Below are positions 33,846-39,985 of a stretch of 39,985 bases of DNA, in pieces. The stretch lies in NCBI GenBank assembly GCA_022340585.1, contig JAJDNS010000122.1, positions 1 through 39,985 of the forward strand, read 5' to 3'. A program made the position numbers and the translations under genes. The first letter of the stretch is position 1; every line of letters starts with the position of its first letter. A model generated the notes under the pieces. It ran no database searches, was not told the DNA's origin, and saw only the letters and a program-made list of their open reading frames with translations. The DNA is from Acidobacteriota bacterium (GTDB lineage Bacteria > Acidobacteriota > Vicinamibacteria > Fen-336).

Positions 33846-34733
33846 GTGTCGCTCGGCGGCGTCGTCCCGCCGCTGGTCACGCCCTTCCGGCCCGACGGAT
33901 CCCTCGATCTCGCCGCTTTCGAGGACAACCTCGCCTTCCTGAAGGGCACGGGCCTCGCCGGATTCCTCGTTCTGGGCTCGAACGGCGAGGCGGCCGGGCT
34001 CGAGGAGTCCGAGAAGCTCGACCTCGTCGCCGCGGCCCGTCGGGCGGTCCCCGGTCGCTTTCTCCTCGCCGGCACCGGCACCGAGAGCACCCTGGGGACC
34101 GTGGCCCTCACCCGGAAGGCCGCCGATCTCGGCGCCGACGCCGCGCTCGTCCTGACCCCCCACTTCTACCGCGGGCGGATGAGCGAGGAAGCGTTGCGGC
34201 GCCACTTCGTCGCGGTGGCCGACGCCTCACCGGTTCCGATCTACCTCTACTCCGTGCCCGCCTTCACCGGCCTGGCGTGGCCGCCCGGTCTCGCCGCCTC
34301 CCTCGCCGGGCACCCCCGCATCGTGGGCATGAAGGAGTCGAGCGGCGACGTCGGCCTCCTGGGGCACATCGTCGACACGGTGCCGGCCGATTTCGAGGTG
34401 GCCTGCGGCAACGCGCCGGCCTTCTACCCGGCGCTGTGCGCGGGGGCGACCGGGGGTGTCCTGGCGGTGGCCAACTGCGTGCCTCGGCTGGTCGTGGCCC
34501 TCCACGGGGCCTTTGTCGCGGGTGACCACGCCCGGGCTCGTCTCCTCCAGCACGCCCTGACTCCACTCGCCACCGCGGTGACCACCGGGTGGGGGGTGGC
34601 CGGGCTCAAGAGCGCCATGGATCTTGCCGGGCTCCGCGGCGGCGCGGTGCGGGCCCCCCTGCTGCCGCTGCCGGACTCGGCACGCCAGGAGATCCGCCAG
34701 CGACTGGAGCAGGCCCAGGCCGCCGTCCGCTGA
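33846..34733 (+). CDS. 4-Hydroxy-2-oxoglutarate aldolase-like class I aldolase
   Basis: This 295-residue (beta/alpha)8 aldolase belongs to the DapA/NAL superfamily. The Schiff-base lysine is Lys163 in GMKESSGD, and the proton-relay Tyr135 lies in YLYSVPAFTG. The DapA signature G-T-T-G-E is GSNGE here (44-48), and the protein closely follows the human HOGA1 pattern as I remember it (STLGTVALT, FYRGRMSEEALRRH, ADASPVPIYLYSVPAFTG). It therefore probably splits 4-hydroxy-2-oxoglutarate into pyruvate and glyoxylate, the last step of hydroxyproline breakdown. Dihydrodipicolinate synthesis is less likely. The start is GTG 33846. No hydroxyproline genes are next to it. Confidence 0.75.
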   Translation: MSLGGVVPPLVTPFRPDGSLDLAAFEDNLAFLKGTGLAGFLVLGSNGEAAGLEESEKLDLVAAARRAVPGRFLLAGTGTESTLGTVALTRKAADLGADAALVLTPHFYRGRMSEEALRRHFVAVADASPVPIYLYSVPAFTGLAWPPGLAASLAGHPRIVGMKESSGDVGLLGHIVDTVPADFEVACGNAPAFYPALCAGATGGVLAVANCVPRLVVALHGAFVAGDHARARLLQHALTPLATAVTTGWGVAGLKSAMDLAGLRGGAVRAPLLPLPDSARQEIRQRLEQAQAAVR

Positions 34734-34758
34734 GCAGTGGGTCCGCGCCGCCCCGGGG

Positions 34759-35682
34759 TCAGGCGCCAGAGGTGAAGGGTCCTCCCGGGTCGGCCAGGGT
34801 CGCCGCGGGGACGACGACGTCGAGGGCTCGCGGGACGACCTCCACCTCGATCCGGTCGGTCGCCTCCACCGGGTCCCCGTCGCGGTGCACCTCGAGGAGA
34901 GTGTCGGCGGTCACCGTGACCCGCGTCCCGCTGACGCGCCCGTAGGCGGCGACCCTGTCGAGACCGCCCAGGAACAACCGGGGGGCGGCGACGAGGATGC
35001 GGGCGATCGAACCCCGGTACTCGAAGGACACCGCCTCCAGGCGACCATCGTCCAGCTTCCCCCCGGGATTGATCACGGCGCCGGAGCCGTACTGGGGACC
35101 GTTGGCGAAGGTGACGATGAAGGGCCGCAGCTCCCGCCGCTGACCATTCGCCTCGAGAACCAGCGCCGGCGGACGATAGCGCCGGATCTCGGCCAGGCTC
35201 AGACGCACGTATCCGACGAAGCCCCGGCGGCTGCCGTCCTGGCCGGCACGGTCGAAGGCCGCGCCGACCGCGGCGTCGAAGCCGGTACCGGCGACGTTGA
35301 TGAACAGACCCCCGTTGAGCCGGCCCACGTCGATGGGACGCCGGACGCCGGCCTCGAGGGCGGCCAGCGCGGCGGCCGGGCGCAGCGGCAGCCGGAGGGC
35401 CCGCGCGAGCCCGTTGCCGGAGCCCACCGGCACGACCCCGAGCGCGGCCCCGCTCCCCAGCAGGCCCTGGGCGACCTCGTTCACGGTGCCGTCTCCCCCT
35501 ACCGCGATCACGAGCTCGGCGCCCGATGCGACCGCCTCGCGGGCGAGCTCCGTGGCGTGCCCGGGCGCGCGCGTCGGCAGGACCGCATAGTCGCCCCAGG
35601 AGGGTCGGCCGCTCTCCACCGCGCGGCGGGCGGCCCCGGGGGCAACCCCGGCCCGGGGATTCACGATGGCGCGGACTCTCAC
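34759..35682 (-). CDS. YegS/DGK-family lipid kinase
   Basis: The 307-residue protein has the diacylglycerol-kinase catalytic fold: NPRAG at the start, VIAVGGDGTVNEVAQG (about residues 58-73), VPVGSGNGLAR and the C-terminal beta-sandwich with FIVTFANGPQYGSG and LDDGRLEAV. Such enzymes phosphorylate diacylglycerol, sphingosine-like or undecaprenol-type lipids. The GTG start overlaps the stop of the GT4 gene (GTGA), so it is co-translated with the two glycosyltransferases. It ends the operon and converges on the aldolase gene with a 25-bp gap. Confidence 0.88.
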   Translation of the reverse strand: MRVRAIVNPRAGVAPGAARRAVESGRPSWGDYAVLPTRAPGHATELAREAVASGAELVIAVGGDGTVNEVAQGLLGSGAALGVVPVGSGNGLARALRLPLRPAAALAALEAGVRRPIDVGRLNGGLFINVAGTGFDAAVGAAFDRAGQDGSRRGFVGYVRLSLAEIRRYRPPALVLEANGQRRELRPFIVTFANGPQYGSGAVINPGGKLDDGRLEAVSFEYRGSIARILVAAPRLFLGGLDRVAAYGRVSGTRVTVTADTLLEVHRDGDPVEATDRIEVEVVPRALDVVVPAATLADPGGPFTSGA

Positions 35683-36758
35683 GCCACCTCGGCGAGGACG
35701 CGCACCGTCTCCTCCACCATGCGGTCGGTGGTGAAGCGGTCGAGGAACCGCTGCCGGCCGGCCGCGCCCAGGGCCCGCCTCCGCTCCTCCTGGCCCAGCA
35801 CCTCGGCCAGGGCGTCGGCGAGGGCGCCCGGGTCCCGGGGGCTGACGATCCGTCCGGTGACGCCGTCCTCCACCGCCTCCGGGATCCCCCCCGCTGCCGT
35901 GGCCACCACCGGGAGGCCGAAAGCCATGGCGTCGAGGACGCTGGTCCCGAGCCCCTCGAGGTGCGAGGAGAGGCAGAAGACGGAGAAGGCCGGCAGGATC
36001 CGGTCGAGGTCGCGCCGAAAGCCCGCAAAGACCACGCGGTCTCCGAGGCCACGCTCTCGGACGAGCCCCTCGAGGGCGGGCCGCAGCTCCCCCTCGCCGG
36101 CGATCACGAGCCGCGCCTCCGGGGTGCGCCGGCGAAGCCGGGCCATCGCCTCGATCAGCGTGGCGTGGTCCTTGTGGCCGGTGAGGGCGGCCACGTTGCC
36201 CACGACCGGCGCCCCCGGGGGGACGCCCAGCTCGGCGAGGGCCGCCCGCCCACCGGGCTGCGGGTGGCGGTCGGCGACCCCCTCGTAGACGAGGCGGAGG
36301 CGCGCCGGGTCGAGTCCGCCGCTCTCGACGATCTCTCCGATGGCCCGGCTCACCACGATCACCCGGTCGCAGGCAGCGTACTTCCGCCGCGAGAAGGCAC
36401 CGCGCAGGGGGAAGTCCACGCGGCGCACCGCGACCAGCGCCGCTCCCCCGGCCAGGCGGCTGGCCACGAGCCCCGCCGACACCGCGTGGGGATCGTGGAG
36501 CAGCAGGGCGCGCGGCCGGTCGCGCCGAAGCGTGCGTGCGAGCGAGAGGATCGCCGGCGGCCAGAGGTCGCCCCGAAACGGCACCGCCCTGACGTCGAGC
36601 CCGTCGGCCCGGGCCCGGCCTTCGAGGGGGGCCCCCGCCCGGCAGGCGACCACGGAGTGGTGGTTCCTGCTCGCCATCCCCTTCGCGGTGAGGAGCACCT
36701 GGTTCTGGCCTCCGCGCCAGGTGGCGGCGCTGTCCAGGTGAAGGACGCGCAGGCTCAT
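35679..36758 (-). CDS. Family 4 glycosyltransferase
   Basis: The ATG at 36758 overlaps the GT2 stop (ATGA), giving 359 residues. It begins MSLRVLHLDS with the Gly-rich TWRGGQNQVLL motif of GT-B enzymes. The second domain shows VVGNVAALTGHKDH, LVIAGEGELRPAL and the donor-site block HLEGLGTSVLDAMAFGLPVVATAAGGIPE, whose Glu pair binds the sugar nucleotide. It should transfer a sugar from a nucleotide donor to an LPS core, O-chain or exopolysaccharide. The neighbour GT2 and the lipid kinase suggest envelope glycolipid work. Confidence 0.88.
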   Translation of the reverse strand: MSLRVLHLDSAATWRGGQNQVLLTAKGMASRNHHSVVACRAGAPLEGRARADGLDVRAVPFRGDLWPPAILSLARTLRRDRPRALLLHDPHAVSAGLVASRLAGGAALVAVRRVDFPLRGAFSRRKYAACDRVIVVSRAIGEIVESGGLDPARLRLVYEGVADRHPQPGGRAALAELGVPPGAPVVGNVAALTGHKDHATLIEAMARLRRRTPEARLVIAGEGELRPALEGLVRERGLGDRVVFAGFRRDLDRILPAFSVFCLSSHLEGLGTSVLDAMAFGLPVVATAAGGIPEAVEDGVTGRIVSPRDPGALADALAEVLGQEERRRALGAAGRQRFLDRFTTDRMVEETVRVLAEVA

Positions 36759-37519
36759 GCCCCGGCGGTGCCGGCCTGCCTCAGCTCGCGGAGCTTGGCC
36801 AGCTTGACGAAGGTGTAGTGGCTGTTGAGCACCGAGACCACCAGGCCGGTGCTGCCGAGGAGGAAGCCACGCTTGAGGACGAAGTTGCGGAAGAAGGCCC
36901 ACGACGCCCCCGCCACCATGTCGGCGATGTTCGTCCGCCTCCCCGCGGCGTGGGCCTGGCGGGCCCAGAGCGTCGTGTAGGAGTCGATCTTGCTCAGGTG
37001 GTCGGAGACGTCGGCGTAGGGATGGTGCTCGAGCTCGCCCTTGAGACGCCCCACCGGCCCGTCCACGCGCACCGACTCGTGGACCAGGTCGCCCTGCCAC
37101 CCGGCCCGGGTGCGGTCGAAGAAGCGCACCTGCCAGTCCGGGTACCAGTCGGTGCCCCGAATCCATCGGCCGAGGTAGAACGCCACCCTCGGGGTTCGAT
37201 AGCCGCCCCGGTCCAGGCCGGCGGCACGGAGGGCCTGGATCTCGTCGCGCAGGGCCCTGGACACGCGCTCGTCCGCGTCCAGGGCGAGCACCCAGTCGTG
37301 GCGCGCGGCCCGCACCGCGAAATCGCGCTGGGCCACGAAGCCCGGCCAGGGGGCGTTGACGACCACCCGGGCCCCCGCCGCCTCCGCGACCTCACGCGTT
37401 CCGTCGGTCGAGCCCGAGTCCACCAGCACGACCTCGTCGCAGAAGGCGACGCTGGACAGCGCGTCGGCGAGGCTCCCCTCCTCGTTCTGGGCGATGATCA
37501 CGGCGGAGATAGGGGTCAC
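36755..37519 (-). CDS. Family 2 glycosyltransferase, WaaE/KdtX-like
   Basis: The GTG at 37519 gives 254 residues. The N-terminal SAVIIAQNEEGSLADALSS, LVDSGSTDGT and LALDADERVS (DXD-type metal site) mark a GT-A fold enzyme. The later WPGFVAQRD and WQVRFFDRT blocks fit the LPS-core beta-glucosyltransferase group WaaE/KdtX. A C-terminal hydrophobic stretch (about residues 205-240) may be a membrane anchor. TATACT (minus strand, 37526-37531) ends 6 nt before the GTG, so it is probably leaderless. A GTG at 37552 would add 11 residues but lacks support. It heads the three-gene unit GT2-GT4-lipid kinase. Confidence 0.85.
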   Translation of the reverse strand: MTPISAVIIAQNEEGSLADALSSVAFCDEVVLVDSGSTDGTREVAEAAGARVVVNAPWPGFVAQRDFAVRAARHDWVLALDADERVSRALRDEIQALRAAGLDRGGYRTPRVAFYLGRWIRGTDWYPDWQVRFFDRTRAGWQGDLVHESVRVDGPVGRLKGELEHHPYADVSDHLSKIDSYTTLWARQAHAAGRRTNIADMVAGASWAFFRNFVLKRGFLLGSTGLVVSVLNSHYTFVKLAKLRELRQAGTAGA

Positions 37520-37525
37520 TCCTGA

Positions 37526-37531
37526 AGTATA
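37526..37531 (-). promoter_or_regulatory. Possible -10 of the GT2 operon
   Basis: TATACT on the minus strand ends 6 nt before the GTG at 37519. No -35 is clear. It is divergent from pyrE, whose TAAGAT lies 32 bp further on. Confidence 0.35.
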
Positions 37532-37562
37532 TCCGCGGGGCCCGGACCCCACGGGATCGGGC

Positions 37563-37568
37563 TAAGAT
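37563..37568 (+). promoter_or_regulatory. Possible -10 of pyrE
   Basis: TAAGAT ends 8 nt before the pyrE ATG at 37577, in a region with no Shine-Dalgarno. The -35 is poor. Confidence 0.3.
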
Positions 37569-37576
37569 CAGTCCCC

Positions 37577-38179
37577 ATGAGCGATCTCGACCTCGAAACG
37601 AACGCCGGGCTGGAGCGACTCTTTCGCGAGCGGGGCGCCCTTCTCGAGGGCCACTTCCTCCTGTCGTCCGGGCTCCACTCTCCGCGATACCTCCAGTGTG
37701 CCCGGGTCCTCATGGACCCGCCCCTCGCCAGCGCCCTCGGGGCCGCCCTCGCCGACCGGCTGCGGCCCCTCTTCGAGGGCGTCCCGGCCGCGGTGGTCGC
37801 CCCGGCACTCGGCGGCGTTCTCGTCGCCCACGAGGTGGCCCGGGCCCTCGGGTGCCCGGGTCTGTTCACGGAGCGGCAGGACGGCGCGATGACCCTGCGC
37901 CGCGGATTCGTCCTCGCCCCGGGCGAGCCGGTCGTGGTCGTCGAGGACGTGATCACCACCGGGGGATCCACCCGGGAGGTCCTGGAGGCGGTTCGCTCTC
38001 GGGAGGCGCTCGTCCTGGCGGCGGGGACCATCGTCGATCGTAGCGGGGGCACGGTGGACCTGGGTGTTCCCCACCGGAGCCTTCTCCAGCTGGAGGTGCC
38101 CACCTACCCACCCGAGTCCTGTCCCCTCTGCGCCGACGGCTCGAAACCCGAGAAGCCCGGCTCACGCGCGTCACGCTGA
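37577..38179 (+). CDS. pyrE: Orotate phosphoribosyltransferase
   Basis: This 200-residue type-I PRT adds PRPP to orotate to give OMP in UMP synthesis. The PRPP motif VVVVEDVITTGGST (residues 119-132) and the orotate loop SSGLHSPRYLQCARVL are present, as are the ERQDGAMTLRRGF mobile-loop residues. The tail with CPLCADGSKP has an extra CxxC, unusual for PyrE, which may bind zinc or be idle. truA starts 12 bp after the stop. The other pyr genes are absent. Confidence 0.92.
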   Translation: MSDLDLETNAGLERLFRERGALLEGHFLLSSGLHSPRYLQCARVLMDPPLASALGAALADRLRPLFEGVPAAVVAPALGGVLVAHEVARALGCPGLFTERQDGAMTLRRGFVLAPGEPVVVVEDVITTGGSTREVLEAVRSREALVLAAGTIVDRSGGTVDLGVPHRSLLQLEVPTYPPESCPLCADGSKPEKPGSRASR

Positions 38180-38191
38180 GGTGCGGGGTCC

Positions 38192-38941
38192 GTGCCCCTC
38201 TTTCGTCTCACTCTCGCCTACGACGGGACCGACTTTCGAGGCTGGCAGCTCCAGCGGCCCGCGTCGGGTCGGACCGTCCAGGGCGTTCTCGAGGAGGCCC
38301 TGACCCGCCTCGCCGGCGGAGGGCGCGTGATCGTGGCCGGCGCGGGGCGCACCGACGCCGGCGTTCACGCCCTCGGCCAGGTGGCCTCCTTCGACCTGCC
38401 CCGCGACCTCGAGCCCGACGCCCTCCGGCGGGCACTGAACGGCCTCCTGCCGGACGACGTGCGTGTGCTCGACGCCGCTCGCGCCCCGGCCGGGTTCCAC
38501 GCCCGCAAGAGCGCCGTCTCCAAGCTGTACCGATACGTCCTCGACTGCGGCGGGGTGCCCCTGCCCCAGAGGCGTCGCTTCGCGGGGTGGGTTCCCCGGT
38601 GCCTGGACGAGGGGGCGGTCCAGGCTGGCGCCGCTCTCCTCCTCGGGCGCCGCGACTTCGCCTCCCTCGCCTCGTCCGGCAGCTCCGCGAAGACCACGGT
38701 CCGGACCGTGACCCGCTCCGACGTCACCTTCGACGAGCGAGGGCTCACCTACGAGGTCGAGGCCAACGGCTTCCTCCGCAAGATGGTGCGCAGCATGGTC
38801 GGCGGCCTCGTCGCGGTGGGAGGCGGGGCCCTCACGCCGGATGCCCTCGCCGCCGCCCTCGAGGCGCGTGACCGGCGAGCGTGGCCGGCGCCGGCCGCTC
38901 CCTGCGGCCTCACCCTCGTGCGCGTCGACTACTCCTGCTGA
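38192..38941 (+). CDS. truA: tRNA pseudouridine(38-40) synthase
   Basis: The 249-residue TruA starts at GTG 38192 (PLFRLTLAYDGTDFRGWQ). The catalytic Asp55 is in AGRTDAGVHALGQ. The LNGLLPDDVRVLDA strand, KLYRYVLDCGG block and C-terminal FLRKMVRSMVGGLVAVG are typical. It makes pseudouridine at positions 38-40 of the anticodon arm. It lies between pyrE and uppS and may be co-transcribed with pyrE. Confidence 0.95.
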   Translation: MPLFRLTLAYDGTDFRGWQLQRPASGRTVQGVLEEALTRLAGGGRVIVAGAGRTDAGVHALGQVASFDLPRDLEPDALRRALNGLLPDDVRVLDAARAPAGFHARKSAVSKLYRYVLDCGGVPLPQRRRFAGWVPRCLDEGAVQAGAALLLGRRDFASLASSGSSAKTTVRTVTRSDVTFDERGLTYEVEANGFLRKMVRSMVGGLVAVGGGALTPDALAAALEARDRRAWPAPAAPCGLTLVRVDYSC

Positions 38942-39027
38942 GGACACAGTTGCCGACACGGTCCTCGGAGCGCGACGCGGTGCTACCATAGGCGCCGAAT
39001 TCGAACCGAGGCCAGCAACCAGGCGTC

Positions 39028-39813
39028 ATGTCCCTGCAGGACCTGCTCACCGTCGTCCCCGCCGGCTCGGACGAAGCGGACCTCGTCCGCTCGCTCGACT
39101 TCGGCCGGTTGCCACGCCACGTCGCCGTGATCATGGACGGCAACGGGCGGTGGGCGCAGCTGCGCCACAAGCGACGCGTGGAGGGTCACCGGGCCGGTAT
39201 CGACGCCGTGCGTGACACCGTCGAGACCTCGGCCCGGATCGGCCTCGAGGTCCTGACGCTCTACGCCTTCTCGATCGAGAACTGGAAGAGGCCGCAGAGC
39301 GAGGTCTCCACGTTGATGGGCCTGCTCAAGCGGTACCTGCGAGCCGAGCTCGGCACCCTCCTCGAGAACGACATCCGCTTCCAGGTGCTCGGGCGCGTCC
39401 ACGAGCTCCCCCCCGATGTCCAGCAGGAGCTGGGCCGCGCCCAGGAGCGCACGAAGGGCAACGGGGGCCTGAGGTTCAACATCGCCCTCAACTACGGGGG
39501 CCGGGCCGAGATCACCGACGCCGTGCGATCGCTCTTCCAGGAGCTGCTCCAGGACGGTCGCGACCCGTCGGGGATCGACGAGCAGGCGCTCGCCGCCCAC
39601 CTCTACACCGCCGGGCAACCCGATCCCGACCTCCTCATTCGCACCAGCGGAGAGCTGCGGATCTCGAACTTCCTCCTCTGGCAGATTGCCTACGCCGAGA
39701 TCTGGGTGACCGACGTGCTCTGGCCCGACTTCCGACGACGGCACCTTCTCCAGGCCATTGGGGACTACCAGAAGCGTGAGCGACGCTACGGCGGAATCAC
39801 CACCACCGTCTGA
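39028..39813 (+). CDS. uppS: Undecaprenyl diphosphate synthase
   Basis: The 261-residue cis-prenyltransferase makes undecaprenyl-PP, the lipid carrier for peptidoglycan and O-antigen. The active-site Asp37 is in VIMDGNGRWA. Further family blocks are GHRAGIDAVRDTV, LTLYAFSIENWKRP, NIALNYGGRAEI and the terminal DLLIRTSGELRISNFLLWQ. The N-terminal 30 residues are a little longer than usual. Its end overlaps the start of cdsA by 38 bp, so translation is probably coupled. Only an 86-bp gap separates it from truA. Confidence 0.96.
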   Translation: MSLQDLLTVVPAGSDEADLVRSLDFGRLPRHVAVIMDGNGRWAQLRHKRRVEGHRAGIDAVRDTVETSARIGLEVLTLYAFSIENWKRPQSEVSTLMGLLKRYLRAELGTLLENDIRFQVLGRVHELPPDVQQELGRAQERTKGNGGLRFNIALNYGGRAEITDAVRSLFQELLQDGRDPSGIDEQALAAHLYTAGQPDPDLLIRTSGELRISNFLLWQIAYAEIWVTDVLWPDFRRRHLLQAIGDYQKRERRYGGITTTV

Positions 39814-39985
39814 TCGTCCCCGGCCCCGCGGCTTCCGCGCCCCGGGTTTCCTCGGCAACCTCGGCCGCCGGGTGGGGACTGCCCTCGTGGCCCTGCCCGC
39901 GCTCCTCGCCGTCCTGTTCCTCGGTCCGCCCTGGCTCGCGGTGACGCTGGTCGCGGCGGCCCTGGTGGTGGGGCTCGTGGAGTTC
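39776..39985 (+). CDS. cdsA: Phosphatidate cytidylyltransferase, N-terminal part (partial)
   Basis: A frame from GTG 39776, inside uppS, runs to the end of the window (70 residues). After a Pro/Arg-rich cytosolic start come the LGRRVGTALVALPALLAVLFLGPPWLA helix region, typical of the start of CdsA (RxxTA, FLGPPWL), and a second hydrophobic segment ending in GLVEF. CdsA makes CDP-diacylglycerol for phospholipid synthesis. The usual uppS-cdsA order supports the call. The catalytic C-terminal part is outside the window. Confidence 0.78.
   Translation, partial: MSDATAESPPPSDRPRPRGFRAPGFLGNLGRRVGTALVALPALLAVLFLGPPWLAVTLVAAALVVGLVEF

Noticed and set aside
33846..34733. DapA (dihydrodipicolinate synthase) call
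   Set aside because: The GTTGE motif is GSNGE, and the pattern follows HOGA1; kept as a superfamily member but not as DapA.
1..39985. CRISPR array or prophage
   Set aside because: No regularly spaced repeats and no integrase, capsid or tail genes were seen.

Overview
The window is one GC-rich bacterial chromosome segment, roughly 70% GC by eye, with densely packed housekeeping genes. The cell is a diderm: there is a TonB-dependent receptor, Pal, an outer-membrane barrel, GmhA and LPS-type glycosyltransferases. The mix of a PknB-like kinase, PP2C, DUF4388 (PATAN), PilZ, c-di-AMP genes and a carboxypeptidase-type TonB receptor points to Acidobacteriota, Myxococcota or a relative. I cannot fix the phylum from the sequence alone.

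Layout. 1-2.7 kb: receptor 3' end, a strong hairpin, a PD40 propeller protein, then a LysW-like carrier overlapping larE, and a small TatA. 2.8-6.4 kb: pal, a regulatory gap with the best promoter in the window, a large Ser/Thr kinase and a secreted protein. 6.4-7.4 kb (-): an ATP-grasp ligase. 7.6-12.5 kb (+): a degenerate J-domain protein, then gmhA, a deoxyhypusine-synthase-like protein, a DUF4388 protein, aguB and aguA. 12.5-16.7 kb (-): uvrA, a barrel protein and dut. 16.8-19.6 kb (+): rlmN and a GT39-like membrane protein. 19.6-19.97 kb: non-coding, with an 11-bp inverted repeat like the ends of a small mobile element. 19.97-22.5 kb (-): a Cys-rich small protein, hemB and hemL, with two copies of a ~110-bp hairpin repeat beside them. 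22.8-31.3 kb (+): tRNA(CAT), tilS, hpt, ftsH, folP, cdaA, cdaR/ybbR, glmM and pdxJ, mostly joined by stop/start overlaps. 31.3-34.7 kb (+): PP2C, PilZ, SDR, GAF and a 4-hydroxy-2-oxoglutarate-aldolase-like protein. 34.8-37.5 kb (-): GT2, GT4 and a lipid kinase. 37.6-40 kb (+): pyrE, truA, uppS and the start of cdsA.

How they work together. glmM feeds peptidoglycan and LPS and sits with the c-di-AMP cyclase and its regulator, as in other bacteria. uppS and cdsA start lipid carrier and phospholipid synthesis. gmhA and the GT2/GT4 pair serve LPS core or related glycans. aguA and aguB convert agmatine to putrescine, and the DHS-like protein in the same transcription unit belongs to a superfamily that moves aminobutyl groups between polyamines. 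Several genes have a TAnnnT hexamer 5-12 nt before the start codon and no clear Shine-Dalgarno, suggesting leaderless mRNAs.

The best candidates for something undescribed are the DHS-like/DUF4388/agmatine operon, the LysW-LarE pair and the hairpin repeat next to hemB. None is proven by sequence alone.
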